Positions 1-7,527 of a DNA stretch of 32,341 bases are shown piece by piece. Made by a program: the position numbers and the translations under genes. The stretch lies in the NCBI GenBank assembly GCA_025356545.1, contig JANXSU010000026.1, forward strand, positions 1-32,341, written 5' to 3'. Positions within the stretch are counted from its first letter, which is position 1. Each line of letters opens with the position of its first letter. The notes under the pieces are model-generated. The model was given only the letters and a program-made list of their open reading frames with translations. It was not told the DNA's origin and searched no databases. This DNA comes from Comamonadaceae bacterium. Lineage in GTDB: Bacteria; Pseudomonadota; Gammaproteobacteria; Burkholderiales; Burkholderiaceae_C.

Positions 1-312
1 TACCGCATCATTCCGGTCAACCCGGTGGTGGCGGCATCTGGCGAAAAGGTGCTGGGCGAGACGGTCTACGCCACACTGGGGGAGGCCGCGCAGCACGAGA
101 AGATTGACCTGGTGAACTGCTTTCGCAACAGTGAAGACATTCCACCCATCGTTGATGAGGCTATCGACATAGATGCCAAAGCTGTGTGGATGCAGCTCGG
201 CATCAGCCACGCTGCAGCCGCGGCCAAAGCCGAAGAAGCAGGGCTGATGGTCGTGCAGGACCACTGCTTGAAAATCGACCACCGCGTCCTGTTGTCACGC
301 GGCCTGATCTAG
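1..312 (+). CDS. CoA-binding domain protein, 3' part (YccU-like)
   Basis: The reading frame is open from the first base, so the gene begins before the window and only the last ~103 codons are seen. The visible part has the Rossmann-type CoA-binding (YccU/CoA_binding_2) pattern: YRIIPVNP at the left edge, LGE-VYATLGEA, then IDLVNCFRNSEDIPPIVDEA and AVWMQLGI. Family members are about 135-150 residues, so roughly 30-40 N-terminal residues are missing. They bind CoA-like nucleotides; the physiological role is not settled. It ends with TAG at 310-312 and faces the next gene tail to tail. Confidence 0.85.
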   Translation, partial: YRIIPVNPVVAASGEKVLGETVYATLGEAAQHEKIDLVNCFRNSEDIPPIVDEAIDIDAKAVWMQLGISHAAAAAKAEEAGLMVVQDHCLKIDHRVLLSRGLI

Positions 313-402
313 GCCTGACGCGCTAACAGTGCACCTGACGCGGCGGTGTCAACCCAAAGACTCAGCAGGCGCTGCCGGCACTACGGACTCGGGGCGACTG
401 CC

Positions 403-807
403 TTAGCGGGCAGAATCGGCTAAGGATGCAGTAGCGCGGCCAGGCTGGGTTTTGCCCACATGGTGGTGCTCCAGCAGGTGGATGACTTCCTTGACGATGG
501 CATACATCACAGCCCGGTCACGATTGGGGTGGTCGGAGAACGAGACAGTGGTAGTGCCGGCAGTCACGACGCCGCCCTCCCCTTGCTCACCCAGCCCCTG
601 CGCGTACGCCAGCGTAATCCGATACCCCGTCATCAGCGGCCCGCAGGCTCGCCAGTCGCGCGTCCATTGCGGCAGGGCGCTGGCGTTGTCCCAAAGCGTG
701 CCCGCACTTTCGTAGCACTCTTCAATATGCTGGTGGCCCAGCAACTGCGCCAGATGCCGCTCCTTGGCGATACAGCTGCGGAAGTACTCCTGGTCGTTCA
801 TTCGCAT
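403..807 (-). CDS. Hypothetical protein, possibly DUF2591-like
   Basis: 134 residues, no signal peptide or membrane segment. The start at 807 has a good ribosome-binding site (AAAGGGG at 815-821, 7 nt away); a second Met lies two codons inside. Residues 48-60 (TRDWRACGPLMTG) and the C-terminal block HPNRDRAVMYAIVKE recall the phage-associated DUF2591 family (W-x-x-GPLI followed by a helix with AMR..V). The match is from memory and weak. The gene is transcribed toward the CoA-binding gene and away from hemE. Function unknown. Confidence 0.65.
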   Translation of the reverse strand: MRMNDQEYFRSCIAKERHLAQLLGHQHIEECYESAGTLWDNASALPQWTRDWRACGPLMTGYRITLAYAQGLGEQGEGGVVTAGTTTVSFSDHPNRDRAVMYAIVKEVIHLLEHHHVGKTQPGRATASLADSAR

Positions 808-923
808 GGCAGTGCCCCTTTCAAGTCAAGCAGAAGCTTGATCGCCATGGTAAGTCTGAATCAGGGCGGTGGATAGAGGCCTGCGCAAAGCACCCCTTTT
901 CGCTTGAATGAGACAATCGGACG

Positions 924-2045
924 ATGTTTGCACCCCTTCAAAATGACACCTTCTTGCGCGCCTGCCTGCGCCAAGCCACGGACCACACACCCGTCTGGCT
1001 GATGCGCCAAGCCGGGCGCTACCTGCCCGAGTACCGCGCCACGCGCGCCAAGGCCGGCAGCTTCATGGGGCTGGCCACCAACACCGACTTCGCCACCGAA
1101 GTCACCTTGCAGCCGCTGGAGCGCTACCCGCTGGACGCGGCGATTTTGTTCAGCGACATCCTCACCGTGCCCGACGCCATGGGGCTGGGCCTGAGCTTTG
1201 CCCTGGGAGAAGGCCCCAAGTTTGCCCACCCGGTGCGTAACGAAGCCTCTGTGATGAAGCTTGCCGTGCCCGACATGGACAAGCTGCGCTATGTGTTTGA
1301 TGCCGTCACCTCCATCCGCAAGGCTCTGAATGGCCGCGTGCCGTTGATCGGCTTCTCAGGCAGCCCGTGGACGTTGTCGTGCTACATGGTGGAGGGCGCG
1401 GGCTCGGACGACTATCGCCTCGTCAAGTCCATGCTCTACAGCCGCCCCGATTTGATGCACCACATGCTGCAAGTCAACGCCGACGCGGTGGCCACTTACC
1501 TGAACGCCCAAATCGACGCAGGCGCGCAGGCCGTGATGATTTTTGACAGCTGGGGCGGCGTGCTGGCCGATGGCGCGTTTCAAGAATTCAGCTTGGCCTA
1601 CACCCGGCGCGTTCTGGCCCAACTCAAACGCCACGGTGTCGATGGCCAACTGGTACCGCGCCTGATCTTCACCAAAGGCGGCGCACTCTGGCTAGACGAC
1701 ATGGGGTCGCTGGACTGCGAGGTGCTGGGCCTGGACTGGACGGCCAATCTGGCTCGAGCGCGCGCCCAAGTGGGCGGCTCGGTCGGTGGCTCTGGCAAAG
1801 CCTTGCAAGGCAATATCGACCCCAACGTGCTGTTTGCCCCACCTGCTCAGATTGAGGCTGAAGTGATCAAGGTGCTAGAGAGCTTTGGCACACCGCACTG
1901 CGCGCCCGCCGACCAGCCCAATCTCACCGGTCCGACCCACATCTTTAACCTGGGCCACGGCATCAACCAACACACGCCGCCCGAGCATGTGACGGCACTG
2001 GTGCAGGCGGTGCATGAGCACTCCCGAAAAATGCGCGGACTTTAG
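924..2045 (+). CDS. hemE: Uroporphyrinogen decarboxylase
   Basis: Decarboxylates the four acetate side chains of uroporphyrinogen III to give coproporphyrinogen III in cytoplasmic heme synthesis. At 373 residues it is slightly longer than E. coli HemE (354). Signature blocks are in order: [16 protein letters not shown] at residues 23-38 with the substrate-binding arginines R28 and R32, FSDIL at 76-80 with the essential Asp78, [16 protein letters not shown] in the middle, and [13 protein letters not shown] near the C-terminus containing the active-site His. ATG 924 gives the expected N-terminus; the ribosome-binding site is weak (CGGACG). It is followed by a small membrane-protein gene and then priA on the same strand; a hemE-priA neighbourhood is common in Burkholderiales. 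Confidence 0.97.
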   Translation: MFAPLQNDTFLRACLRQATDHTPVWLMRQAGRYLPEYRATRAKAGSFMGLATNTDFATEVTLQPLERYPLDAAILFSDILTVPDAMGLGLSFALGEGPKFAHPVRNEASVMKLAVPDMDKLRYVFDAVTSIRKALNGRVPLIGFSGSPWTLSCYMVEGAGSDDYRLVKSMLYSRPDLMHHMLQVNADAVATYLNAQIDAGAQAVMIFDSWGGVLADGAFQEFSLAYTRRVLAQLKRHGVDGQLVPRLIFTKGGALWLDDMGSLDCEVLGLDWTANLARARAQVGGSVGGSGKALQGNIDPNVLFAPPAQIEAEVIKVLESFGTPHCAPADQPNLTGPTHIFNLGHGINQHTPPEHVTALVQAVHEHSRKMRGL

Positions 2046-2069
2046 TTCCTGTGAGGTTAAATATCCAAT

Positions 2070-2098
2070 TTGTTTGGGTCGATGGGGCATGGTTTAAT
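2070..2098 (+). promoter_or_regulatory. Candidate sigma70 promoter for the 2160 gene
   Basis: TTGTTT at 2070-2075 and TTTAAT at 2093-2098 are separated by exactly 17 nt. The expected start of transcription is about 50 nt upstream of the ATG at 2160. Seen by pattern only; both boxes deviate from consensus. Confidence 0.4.
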
Positions 2099-2159
2099 TA
2101 ACAAAGAGTTACAGTTACGAACCCAATGCGCTGTCCGCCGCCCTCAAGGAGCAACCCTC

Positions 2160-2489
2160 ATGAAAAAGCCCCCTTTGTCAGAAACTGACTTCTCCAAATT
2201 GATGCCCGACGCCTTGGATCCCAACGGCAGCATCGAAGACAATGAGCCCGACTGGGCAGCCCGGGCCGTGGGAAGCGGCGTGACATGTGTTGTTACTTTC
2301 ATCCTGATCTTTTTAGACATCTACTTTGCTGATCAGATTTTCAAAGGCCGCTCCTTTGAACTTGCGGAAAGCATGAGTTACTTCTTGATTGCAGTAACGA
2401 TCGGTTTGGGGGTTTACTGCGCGCATGCAGGCTTTAAAGTCAACGTCAACAAAAACAAAACTACAAAAATCTCAGGTGCTCGCAAGTGA
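2160..2489 (+). CDS. Small two-helix membrane protein, unknown function
   Basis: 109 residues from ATG 2160, chosen over an upstream in-frame ATG at 2070 because AAGGAG (2146-2151) sits 8 nt before it. The N-terminal ~35 residues are hydrophilic and acidic (SETDFSKLMPDALDP). Two hydrophobic stretches follow, about residues 36-58 (around CVVTFILIFLDIYF) and 72-92 (around YFLIAVTIGLGVYC), and then a lysine- and asparagine-rich tail, suggesting an inner-membrane hairpin with both ends cytoplasmic. Its composition is clearly more AT-rich than hemE or priA. I do not recognise a family. It could be a lineage-specific gene or a recent acquisition. Confidence 0.65.
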   Translation: MKKPPLSETDFSKLMPDALDPNGSIEDNEPDWAARAVGSGVTCVVTFILIFLDIYFADQIFKGRSFELAESMSYFLIAVTIGLGVYCAHAGFKVNVNKNKTTKISGARK

Positions 2490-2505
2490 AGCCGTTGGGC
2501 TTTTC
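2489..2505 (+). terminator. Weak hairpin terminator after the small membrane protein
   Basis: AAGCC (2489-2493), loop GTTG, GGCTT (2498-2502), then TTC. The 5-bp stem begins at the last base of the TGA stop. The short stem and short U tract make it only a possible terminator. Confidence 0.35.
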
Positions 2506-2854
2506 TAAGAATTAGCAGTTTTCCATAGCATAAAACCGCACTGCTTTATAGGGTAAGTCCTGAGTTATGCACAAATTTATCGTTTCGAAAGCGTCTTCTT
2601 CTTCCATTTCTCGCAACCGCGCTATTAAACAAATAGCATACGTAAGTAATTGATTTATAAAGAATTTATGTTTTGCTTTTTTTCCGTGCATTTTGCCAAA
2701 CCCCTTGATTTATAAGGGCTTGACACCTGCGAACGTTGGTTATCAACAAAGTTATCCACAGATTCTGTGAATTTCCGTAAAGCGCTTTAATAACAAGTAC
2801 TTAGCGTGCTTTTCAACAGTTAACCTGAACTCTCTTTCGCAACGTCACTTTGTC
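2490..2854. other. AT-rich gene-free region with three DnaA-box-like sites
   Basis: This 365-nt stretch has no convincing gene and is much more AT-rich than its surroundings. On the plus strand it contains TTATGCACA at 2565-2573, TTATCAACA at 2740-2748 and TTATCCACA at 2752-2760. The first and third fit the TTATNCACA DnaA-box consensus perfectly; the second differs at one position. The last two are in tandem, 3 nt apart. An AT-rich track (about 2636-2690) lies between the first box and the pair, and a 12-bp palindrome TAAAGCGCTTTA sits at 2778-2789. The arrangement resembles a replication origin or a DnaA-controlled promoter region for priA. No dnaA gene is visible in the window, so the main oriC is not established. 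Confidence 0.5.
2720..2746 (+). promoter_or_regulatory. Candidate priA promoter overlapping a DnaA box
   Basis: A perfect -35 hexamer TTGACA lies at 2720-2725. The best -10 candidate is TATCAA at 2741-2746 with a short 15-nt spacer, and it falls inside the DnaA-like nonamer at 2740-2748. If used, bound DnaA would block or remodel this promoter. Confidence 0.35.
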
Positions 2855-5008
2855 ATGACCCACTGGCTTTCGGTCCTCGTCCAGACCCCAGCCCACAGCG
2901 CAGTCGCGGGACCCTTGACTTATCAAAGTGAATTGGCGCTTGCCCCCGGCACGTTGGTGCGGGTTCCATTTGGCAAACGTGAAACCCTGGGGCTGGTGTG
3001 GGGGCTGGCCGATGCACCCCAAACCGACCAGATGGACATTGGCAAAATCCGCCTCATTTCCGCCCCACTTGATGGCATTGAGCCTCTGTCATCAGGCTGG
3101 CGCAGCTTGATTGGCTTTGCCGCAAGCTATTACCAACGATCACTGGGTGAGGTGGCACTAGCCGCCTTGCCACTGCAATTGCGCGATCTGCAACCAGTGC
3201 AGCTAGCCCGTCGGCTCAAGCGCCAAGCCCGTGGTGGCCATGACGTTATTCATTCACAGCGACCCCATGAACCTGATTTAACCCCCGAGCAAGCCAATGC
3301 GATCCAACAGATTCAAACCCAACCTGGCCCATTTCTCCTGTTTGGTGCCACGGGCAGCGGCAAGACCGAGGTGTATCTGCGCTGCGTGCAGGCCTTGCTG
3401 GAACGTGATGCTGACGCCCAAGCCTTGGTGATGGTGCCGGAAATCAACCTCACACCACAGCTCGAAACCCGCTTTATAGAGCGCTTTGAAGCGGCTTATG
3501 GCACAGGGACGGTGGTCTGCCTGCACAGTGGCATGACGCCTGCGCAGCGCCTAAAAGCCTGGCTAGCGGCCCACAGCGGCAGCGCGCGCATTGTGCTGGG
3601 CACGCGCATGGCGGTGCTGGCCTCGCTGCCGGGACTTAAGCTGATCGTGGTGGATGAAGAGCATGACCCGAGCTACAAGCAGCAAGAAGGCGCACGCTAC
3701 TCAGCGCGCGACTTGGCCATTTACCGGGGGCGCTTGGAGGGTGCCAAAGTGATTTTGGGCTCGGCCACGCCCTCGCTGGAGAGTTGGCACCACAGCCGAC
3801 CCGCCACAGAAGGTGGGCGCTACCTCCGCTTGCACATGCCCAGCCGCGTGGGTCAAAGCAAGGTCGACTACAACCCTGACACCGGCATGGCCAACGGTCT
3901 GCCCTGGGTGCGGCGCGTGGACATGAACCACCAACCCAAAAAAGCGGTGTTCTCGCCGCCTCTGCTCGACGCCATCCAGACCCGCATCGCCCGCGGCGAG
4001 CAATGCCTGATCTTGCTGAACCGACGTGGCTATGCGCCCGTGTTGAGTTGCAACGCATGCGACTGGAAAAGCGAATGCTCACATTGCAGCGCCTACCGCG
4101 TGTTCCACAAGGTCGACCGCACGCTGCGCTGCCACCACTGCGGCTTCACTGAGCGCGTGCCGCGCGCCTGCCCAGCCTGCGGCAACCCTGACATCACCAC
4201 GGTGGGGCGCGGCACGGAGCAACTGGAAGAACACCTGGCCGATTTGCTGACCGAGGTGCGGCGACCTGATTCAGTGACCGATTCGCAGCCTGAAGGCCTG
4301 CCCGTGCGCATCTTGCGCATCGACGCTGACAGCACCCGCCTCAAAGGCGCGCTGGCCGCACAAATGGCGCAGGTACACGCCGGTGATGTGGATGTGTTGG
4401 TGGGTACGCAGATGATCGCCAAAGGTCACGACTTTCGCCGCATCACGCTGGTGGCCGCGCTGAACCCGGACGGCGCACTGTTTTCCAGTGATTTCCGCGC
4501 GCCTGAACGGCTCTTCAGCCTCTTGATGCAGGTGGGCGGGCGGGCCGGGCGCGACGCAGCTCTCAGTAACCAAAGCGAAGTGTGGGTGCAAACTTTTCAC
4601 CCGCAACACCCACTGTTTGAAGCCCTGAAACGCCACGACTACCCGGCTTTCGCAGAGCAGCAGCTCAAGGAACGCGAGCAGGCCGCCTTGCCGCCCTTCA
4701 GTTTTCAGGCCCTGGTGCGTGCTGACGCCCGTACGCAAGAGACCGCGCAAGGCTTTCTCAACCACGCAAGTGCTGCCGCATCTGCCATGTCTGAAGCGCC
4801 TTACGTCACCCTCTACCCAGCCGTGCCCATGAGCATCCAGCGCGTGGCCAATGTGGAACGCGCCCAGATGCTGGTGGAGAGCACCTCACGTGCAGCCTTG
4901 CAACGGTTTTTGACGGTTTGGCATGGGGTATTGCATGCGACGCGGCTGGGGCCTGAAGGGAAAGGAGTGATTAGGTGGGCGGTGGATGTGGATCCGCTGT
5001 TGATTTGA
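2855..5008 (+). CDS. priA: Primosomal replication restart helicase PriA
   Basis: PriA is a 3'-to-5' superfamily 2 DNA helicase that recognises stalled forks and reloads the replisome through PriB/DnaT/DnaC-type partners. The 717 residues fit the family (E. coli 732). Visible parts: N-terminal DNA-binding domain (about 1-135); Walker A GATGSGKT at 164-171; DEEH box at 267-270; LGSATPS at 301-307; an eight-cysteine zinc-binding insert (C399, C402, C408, C411, C426, C429, C439, C442); and the C-terminal helicase motifs MIAKGHDF and QVGGRAGR. All catalytic and zinc residues appear intact. ATG 2855 gives the standard N-terminus but has no clear ribosome-binding site. The upstream region carries DnaA-like boxes. 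Confidence 0.97.
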   Translation: MTHWLSVLVQTPAHSAVAGPLTYQSELALAPGTLVRVPFGKRETLGLVWGLADAPQTDQMDIGKIRLISAPLDGIEPLSSGWRSLIGFAASYYQRSLGEVALAALPLQLRDLQPVQLARRLKRQARGGHDVIHSQRPHEPDLTPEQANAIQQIQTQPGPFLLFGATGSGKTEVYLRCVQALLERDADAQALVMVPEINLTPQLETRFIERFEAAYGTGTVVCLHSGMTPAQRLKAWLAAHSGSARIVLGTRMAVLASLPGLKLIVVDEEHDPSYKQQEGARYSARDLAIYRGRLEGAKVILGSATPSLESWHHSRPATEGGRYLRLHMPSRVGQSKVDYNPDTGMANGLPWVRRVDMNHQPKKAVFSPPLLDAIQTRIARGEQCLILLNRRGYAPVLSCNACDWKSECSHCSAYRVFHKVDRTLRCHHCGFTERVPRACPACGNPDITTVGRGTEQLEEHLADLLTEVRRPDSVTDSQPEGLPVRILRIDADSTRLKGALAAQMAQVHAGDVDVLVGTQMIAKGHDFRRITLVAALNPDGALFSSDFRAPERLFSLLMQVGGRAGRDAALSNQSEVWVQTFHPQHPLFEALKRHDYPAFAEQQLKEREQAALPPFSFQALVRADARTQETAQGFLNHASAAASAMSEAPYVTLYPAVPMSIQRVANVERAQMLVESTSRAALQRFLTVWHGVLHATRLGPEGKGVIRWAVDVDPLLI

Positions 5009-5009
5009 T

Positions 5010-5067
5010 TTGCTATTTAATTAATAGCTAGACATGCTTGTTTTTATTGCGGTTGGAGCTAGTGACA
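5010..5067. repeat. Dispersed ~60-bp repeat (GCTATT...AATAGC family), copy 1
   Basis: It starts two bases after the priA stop with GCTATT (5012-5017), a 5-nt spacer and AATAGC (5023-5028), then GCTTG, TATTGCGG and GAGCTAGTGAC. This order matches, from memory, a repeat scattered through Comamonadaceae genomes (GCTAT-N5-ATAGCTGCT..GCGCTT....GGGCTAG). A second copy in the window lies inside ubiA. It fills the space between convergent priA and the AEC gene. Confidence 0.55.
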
Positions 5068-5079
5068 ACCCAGAAAAAA

Positions 5080-6045
5080 TCAAACCACCAAGTGCACCAC
5101 CCCAGAAAACGTCAAAAAAGCCGCCGCCGTCGAAACCAGAATAATCCGTGCAATCCTTCCGTTATCCGCCCCAAAACGCTCCGCCAACAAAGAGACGTTG
5201 CTGGCGCTCGGTAAGGCTGCCACTAGCACCATCACGGTCAGGGCGGATCGTTCCAGCGGCACACCGAGCCGGATGGCCGTGCTGCCCACAAGCAGCACAA
5301 GCACGGGATGCAAAAAAAGTTTGAGCATCGCCACCGGCACGTAGTCGCGCAGGGGGATAGGCGGATGATCGTGCAGGGCCGCGAGCATTTGCGAACGCGC
5401 CAGTACCGCGCCAATGGTGAACAACGCCGTGGGTGAGGCCGCATCAGCCAGCAGCCAGACGGTTTTTTCCACGGGGCCGAGCAAACTTAAGTGCAGCGCC
5501 GAGGCCACAACGCCGCCCACAATCGCCCAGGGCATAGGGTTGAACAACATGCCCTTGAGCGCGTTGCGCATCGCCACGCCCATACCGTGCGTGTCGGCTG
5601 CGTCCAGGCGAGACAGGCCTACACACAGCGAGGTGGTGATGACCATGTCCACCACGATGGTGATGATCATGGGGCCAGCCACTTGCCCGCCCAGCAGCGC
5701 GATCAGGAGCGGCACGCCCATGAAGCCCGTGTTGGGAAAGGCTGCAACCAGAGCACCAAAGGAAGCATCATTCCAGCCAATGCGTTGGTTCATGCTGGCC
5801 GCAATGGTGAAGCCCACCATGGTGAGCGCGCATAGCAACCAGGTGAAGAACACACTGGTGTCCAGCAACTGAGCAATCGGTGTGGTCGCACCAAAGCGAT
5901 ACAGCATGCAGGGCAGGGAAAAAAACAGCACGAAACCGTTCAGGCCCGAGATGGCTTCGAGGGGCAGCATGCTGCGGCGCGCGGCCAGATAGCCGCACAG
6001 CACGAGAGCAAAGAAGGGAAAAGTGACGGTAAAGATGTCAAGCAC
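5080..6045 (-). CDS. AEC-family (auxin efflux carrier-like) membrane transporter
   Basis: An integral inner-membrane carrier of the AEC/bile-acid-transporter fold; known members move organic acids such as malate or malonate and other small anions. About 10 hydrophobic helices are visible, starting with FTVTFPFFALVLCGYLAARR and containing NGFVLFFSLPCMLYRFG, AAFPNTGFMGVPLLIALLGG (the characteristic central proline/glycine motif) and the C-terminal VAALPSASNVSLLAERFG. I prefer the GTG at 6045 (321 residues) because family proteins begin at this point; an ATG at 6090 would add a charged, atypical 15-residue leader. It is the last gene of the minus-strand series uraD - Bug receptor - uraH-like - AEC, suggesting it transports a ureide-pathway compound. 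The substrate is inferred only from context. Confidence 0.85.
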   Translation of the reverse strand: MLDIFTVTFPFFALVLCGYLAARRSMLPLEAISGLNGFVLFFSLPCMLYRFGATTPIAQLLDTSVFFTWLLCALTMVGFTIAASMNQRIGWNDASFGALVAAFPNTGFMGVPLLIALLGGQVAGPMIITIVVDMVITTSLCVGLSRLDAADTHGMGVAMRNALKGMLFNPMPWAIVGGVVASALHLSLLGPVEKTVWLLADAASPTALFTIGAVLARSQMLAALHDHPPIPLRDYVPVAMLKLFLHPVLVLLVGSTAIRLGVPLERSALTVMVLVAALPSASNVSLLAERFGADNGRIARIILVSTAAAFLTFSGVVHLVV

Positions 6046-6141
6046 GGGCCGTATTGTCCTACTTGAAGTTCCCCTTTTCTTGAAAACCATTCTCTAGGCG
6101 GAGAAATCGCCTTCGGCAAGGCTTGGTGTGGTCTGCGTTGA

Positions 6142-6522
6142 TCAGGCGCCTCCGCGGAAAAGCGAAAACCCCCAGGGCGTGAATTTAAAGGGCAGGTGTG
6201 TGTGCTGCTCAACACGGCTAATGTGAAAGTGGTAAGGCACCATTTCCAGAAAACCCGGTTCGTTCAGATCGTAGCCGGATTCATGTCTGAACTGGCGGTA
6301 GTAGCCTCCAACATCAAATGACACTTCATAACTGCCAGAGCAGATTGCTTCGCTCATCAGGGCCGGATGCACCAACAGCCCCTGCGGGCCGACCGCTCCA
6401 CTGGCGATGATTTCACCCGCACTCGACGCATTTGGTCGCAGTCGGCACAGACTAACTTGCAACCCAGTCGCAATGCGTCCGCGCGCCACGTCAACACAAT
6501 GAATAGAAAGTCCACCGACCAT
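6142..6522 (-). CDS. uraH: HIU hydrolase/transthyretin-like protein with altered active-site residues
   Basis: The 126 residues match the 5-hydroxyisourate hydrolase (transthyretin-related) fold. Visible are an N-terminal LSIHCVD (family LSTHVLD, His8), GSYEVSFDVGGYY in the middle, FLEMVPYHFHI, EQHTHLPFKFTPWGFS (family HYHVPLLVSPWSYS, His109) and the C-terminal FRGGA. Authentic enzymes convert 5-hydroxyisourate to OHCU and end in YRGS. Here the Tyr is Phe122 and the Ser is Gly125, and the conserved Arg of the TNxDGR motif aligns with Leu49. Both histidines remain. It lies 22 nt after the Bug gene in an operon headed by uraD, so ureide metabolism is likely, but it may act on a different substrate or have only a binding role. 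Confidence 0.75.
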   Translation of the reverse strand: MVGGLSIHCVDVARGRIATGLQVSLCRLRPNASSAGEIIASGAVGPQGLLVHPALMSEAICSGSYEVSFDVGGYYRQFRHESGYDLNEPGFLEMVPYHFHISRVEQHTHLPFKFTPWGFSLFRGGA

Positions 6523-6544
6523 TTGGAATCTTTTTCTAGTTAAT

Positions 6545-7525
6545 TCAGTTCAACTTCGCGCCCGAGGCCTTGACCGCCGGGCCCCAATCGTTGACTTGAC
6601 GGGTCACGAAGTCGGCAAATTCGGATTGCGACATTTTACGGGTGGCAATGGCCAAGTCTTCAAGGCGTTTGACAATATCAGGGCGCACCACCAACTCGCT
6701 CACCGCCTTGTGCACTTTGTCCACCACCTCCTTGGGCACGCCCGCAGGGGCGGAAATGCCCAGGAAGTTTTCGGCCAGCAGTTTCGGATAACCGGCTTCA
6801 CCGACTGTGGGGACGTTGGGGGTGAGGGCCATGCGCGACGTGGAAGTCACCGCGATGCCGACCAACTTGCCATCCTTGATGAAGGGCACGTTCTGCGTCA
6901 GCGTGTCCACCGCAAATTGCAGCGTGCCACCCAGGAGATCACTGTGCATGGGCGACGAGCCCTTGTAGGGCACATGTTCCATGTTCAAGTCGTATTGCTT
7001 CTTGAAGATTTCCCCAACGATATGACCAATCGAGCCCACGCCGCCCGAGCCATAGTTGACGGGACGGGTTTGGGCCTTGATCCAGCTGACCAATTCCGGC
7101 AGGGTGCGGGCCGACACACCGGGGTTGACCACAAACACATTGGGCACGGAGCCGATATAAGCCACATGGGTGAAGCTCTTGATGGGGTCGTAGGGTGACT
7201 TGTCCAGCATGAAGGGGGAAATGCTGATGGGCGCGGTATTGGAGAGCAACAGGGTGTAGCCATCGGCGGGCGCCTTGGCCACTTCGTTTGCACCAATGGT
7301 GCTGCCCGCGCCGGGCTTGTTGTCCACAATCACCGGTTGGCCCAGCTTCTCTTGTAAACCAGGTTGCAGCAAACGGGCCACGATGTCGGATGAGCCACCG
7401 GGTGCAAAGGTCACCACAATGCGGATCGGTTTTTGCGGCCAGGTCTGGGCCTGACCATGGGTACTGAGAAGTGGCTGGAGCGCCAAAGCGCAAAAGGTCA
7501 TCAGAAAATGGCGTTTGGTGAACAT
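6545..7525 (-). CDS. Bug-family periplasmic solute-binding protein
   Basis: A tripartite tricarboxylate transporter (TctC/Bug) receptor: a secreted two-lobe protein that binds small carboxylated or amide-containing solutes. The start at 7525 (326 residues) is set by AAGGAGT at 7531-7537, 5 nt upstream; an upstream in-frame start would bury the signal peptide (FTKRHFLMTFCALALQPLL, cleaved near AQA). Typical Bug blocks follow: WPQKPIRIVVTFAPGGSSDI, PVIVDNKPGAGSTIGA, YGSGGVGSIGHIVGE, VPYKGSSPMHSDLLGG and the VPTVGEAGYP motif. Its ATG comes 2 nt after the uraD stop, so the two are probably translationally coupled. No TctA/TctB membrane subunits are nearby, as is usual for Bug proteins. The ligand is inferred to be a purine-breakdown product from context only. 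Confidence 0.93.
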   Translation of the reverse strand: MFTKRHFLMTFCALALQPLLSTHGQAQTWPQKPIRIVVTFAPGGSSDIVARLLQPGLQEKLGQPVIVDNKPGAGSTIGANEVAKAPADGYTLLLSNTAPISISPFMLDKSPYDPIKSFTHVAYIGSVPNVFVVNPGVSARTLPELVSWIKAQTRPVNYGSGGVGSIGHIVGEIFKKQYDLNMEHVPYKGSSPMHSDLLGGTLQFAVDTLTQNVPFIKDGKLVGIAVTSTSRMALTPNVPTVGEAGYPKLLAENFLGISAPAGVPKEVVDKVHKAVSELVVRPDIVKRLEDLAIATRKMSQSEFADFVTRQVNDWGPAVKASGAKLN

Positions 7526-7527
7526 GA

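Noticed and set aside
2490-2854. Calling this region the confirmed chromosomal oriC
   Set aside because: Only three boxes are seen, no dnaA, dnaN or rpmH is nearby, and GC skew for the chromosome cannot be computed from this window.
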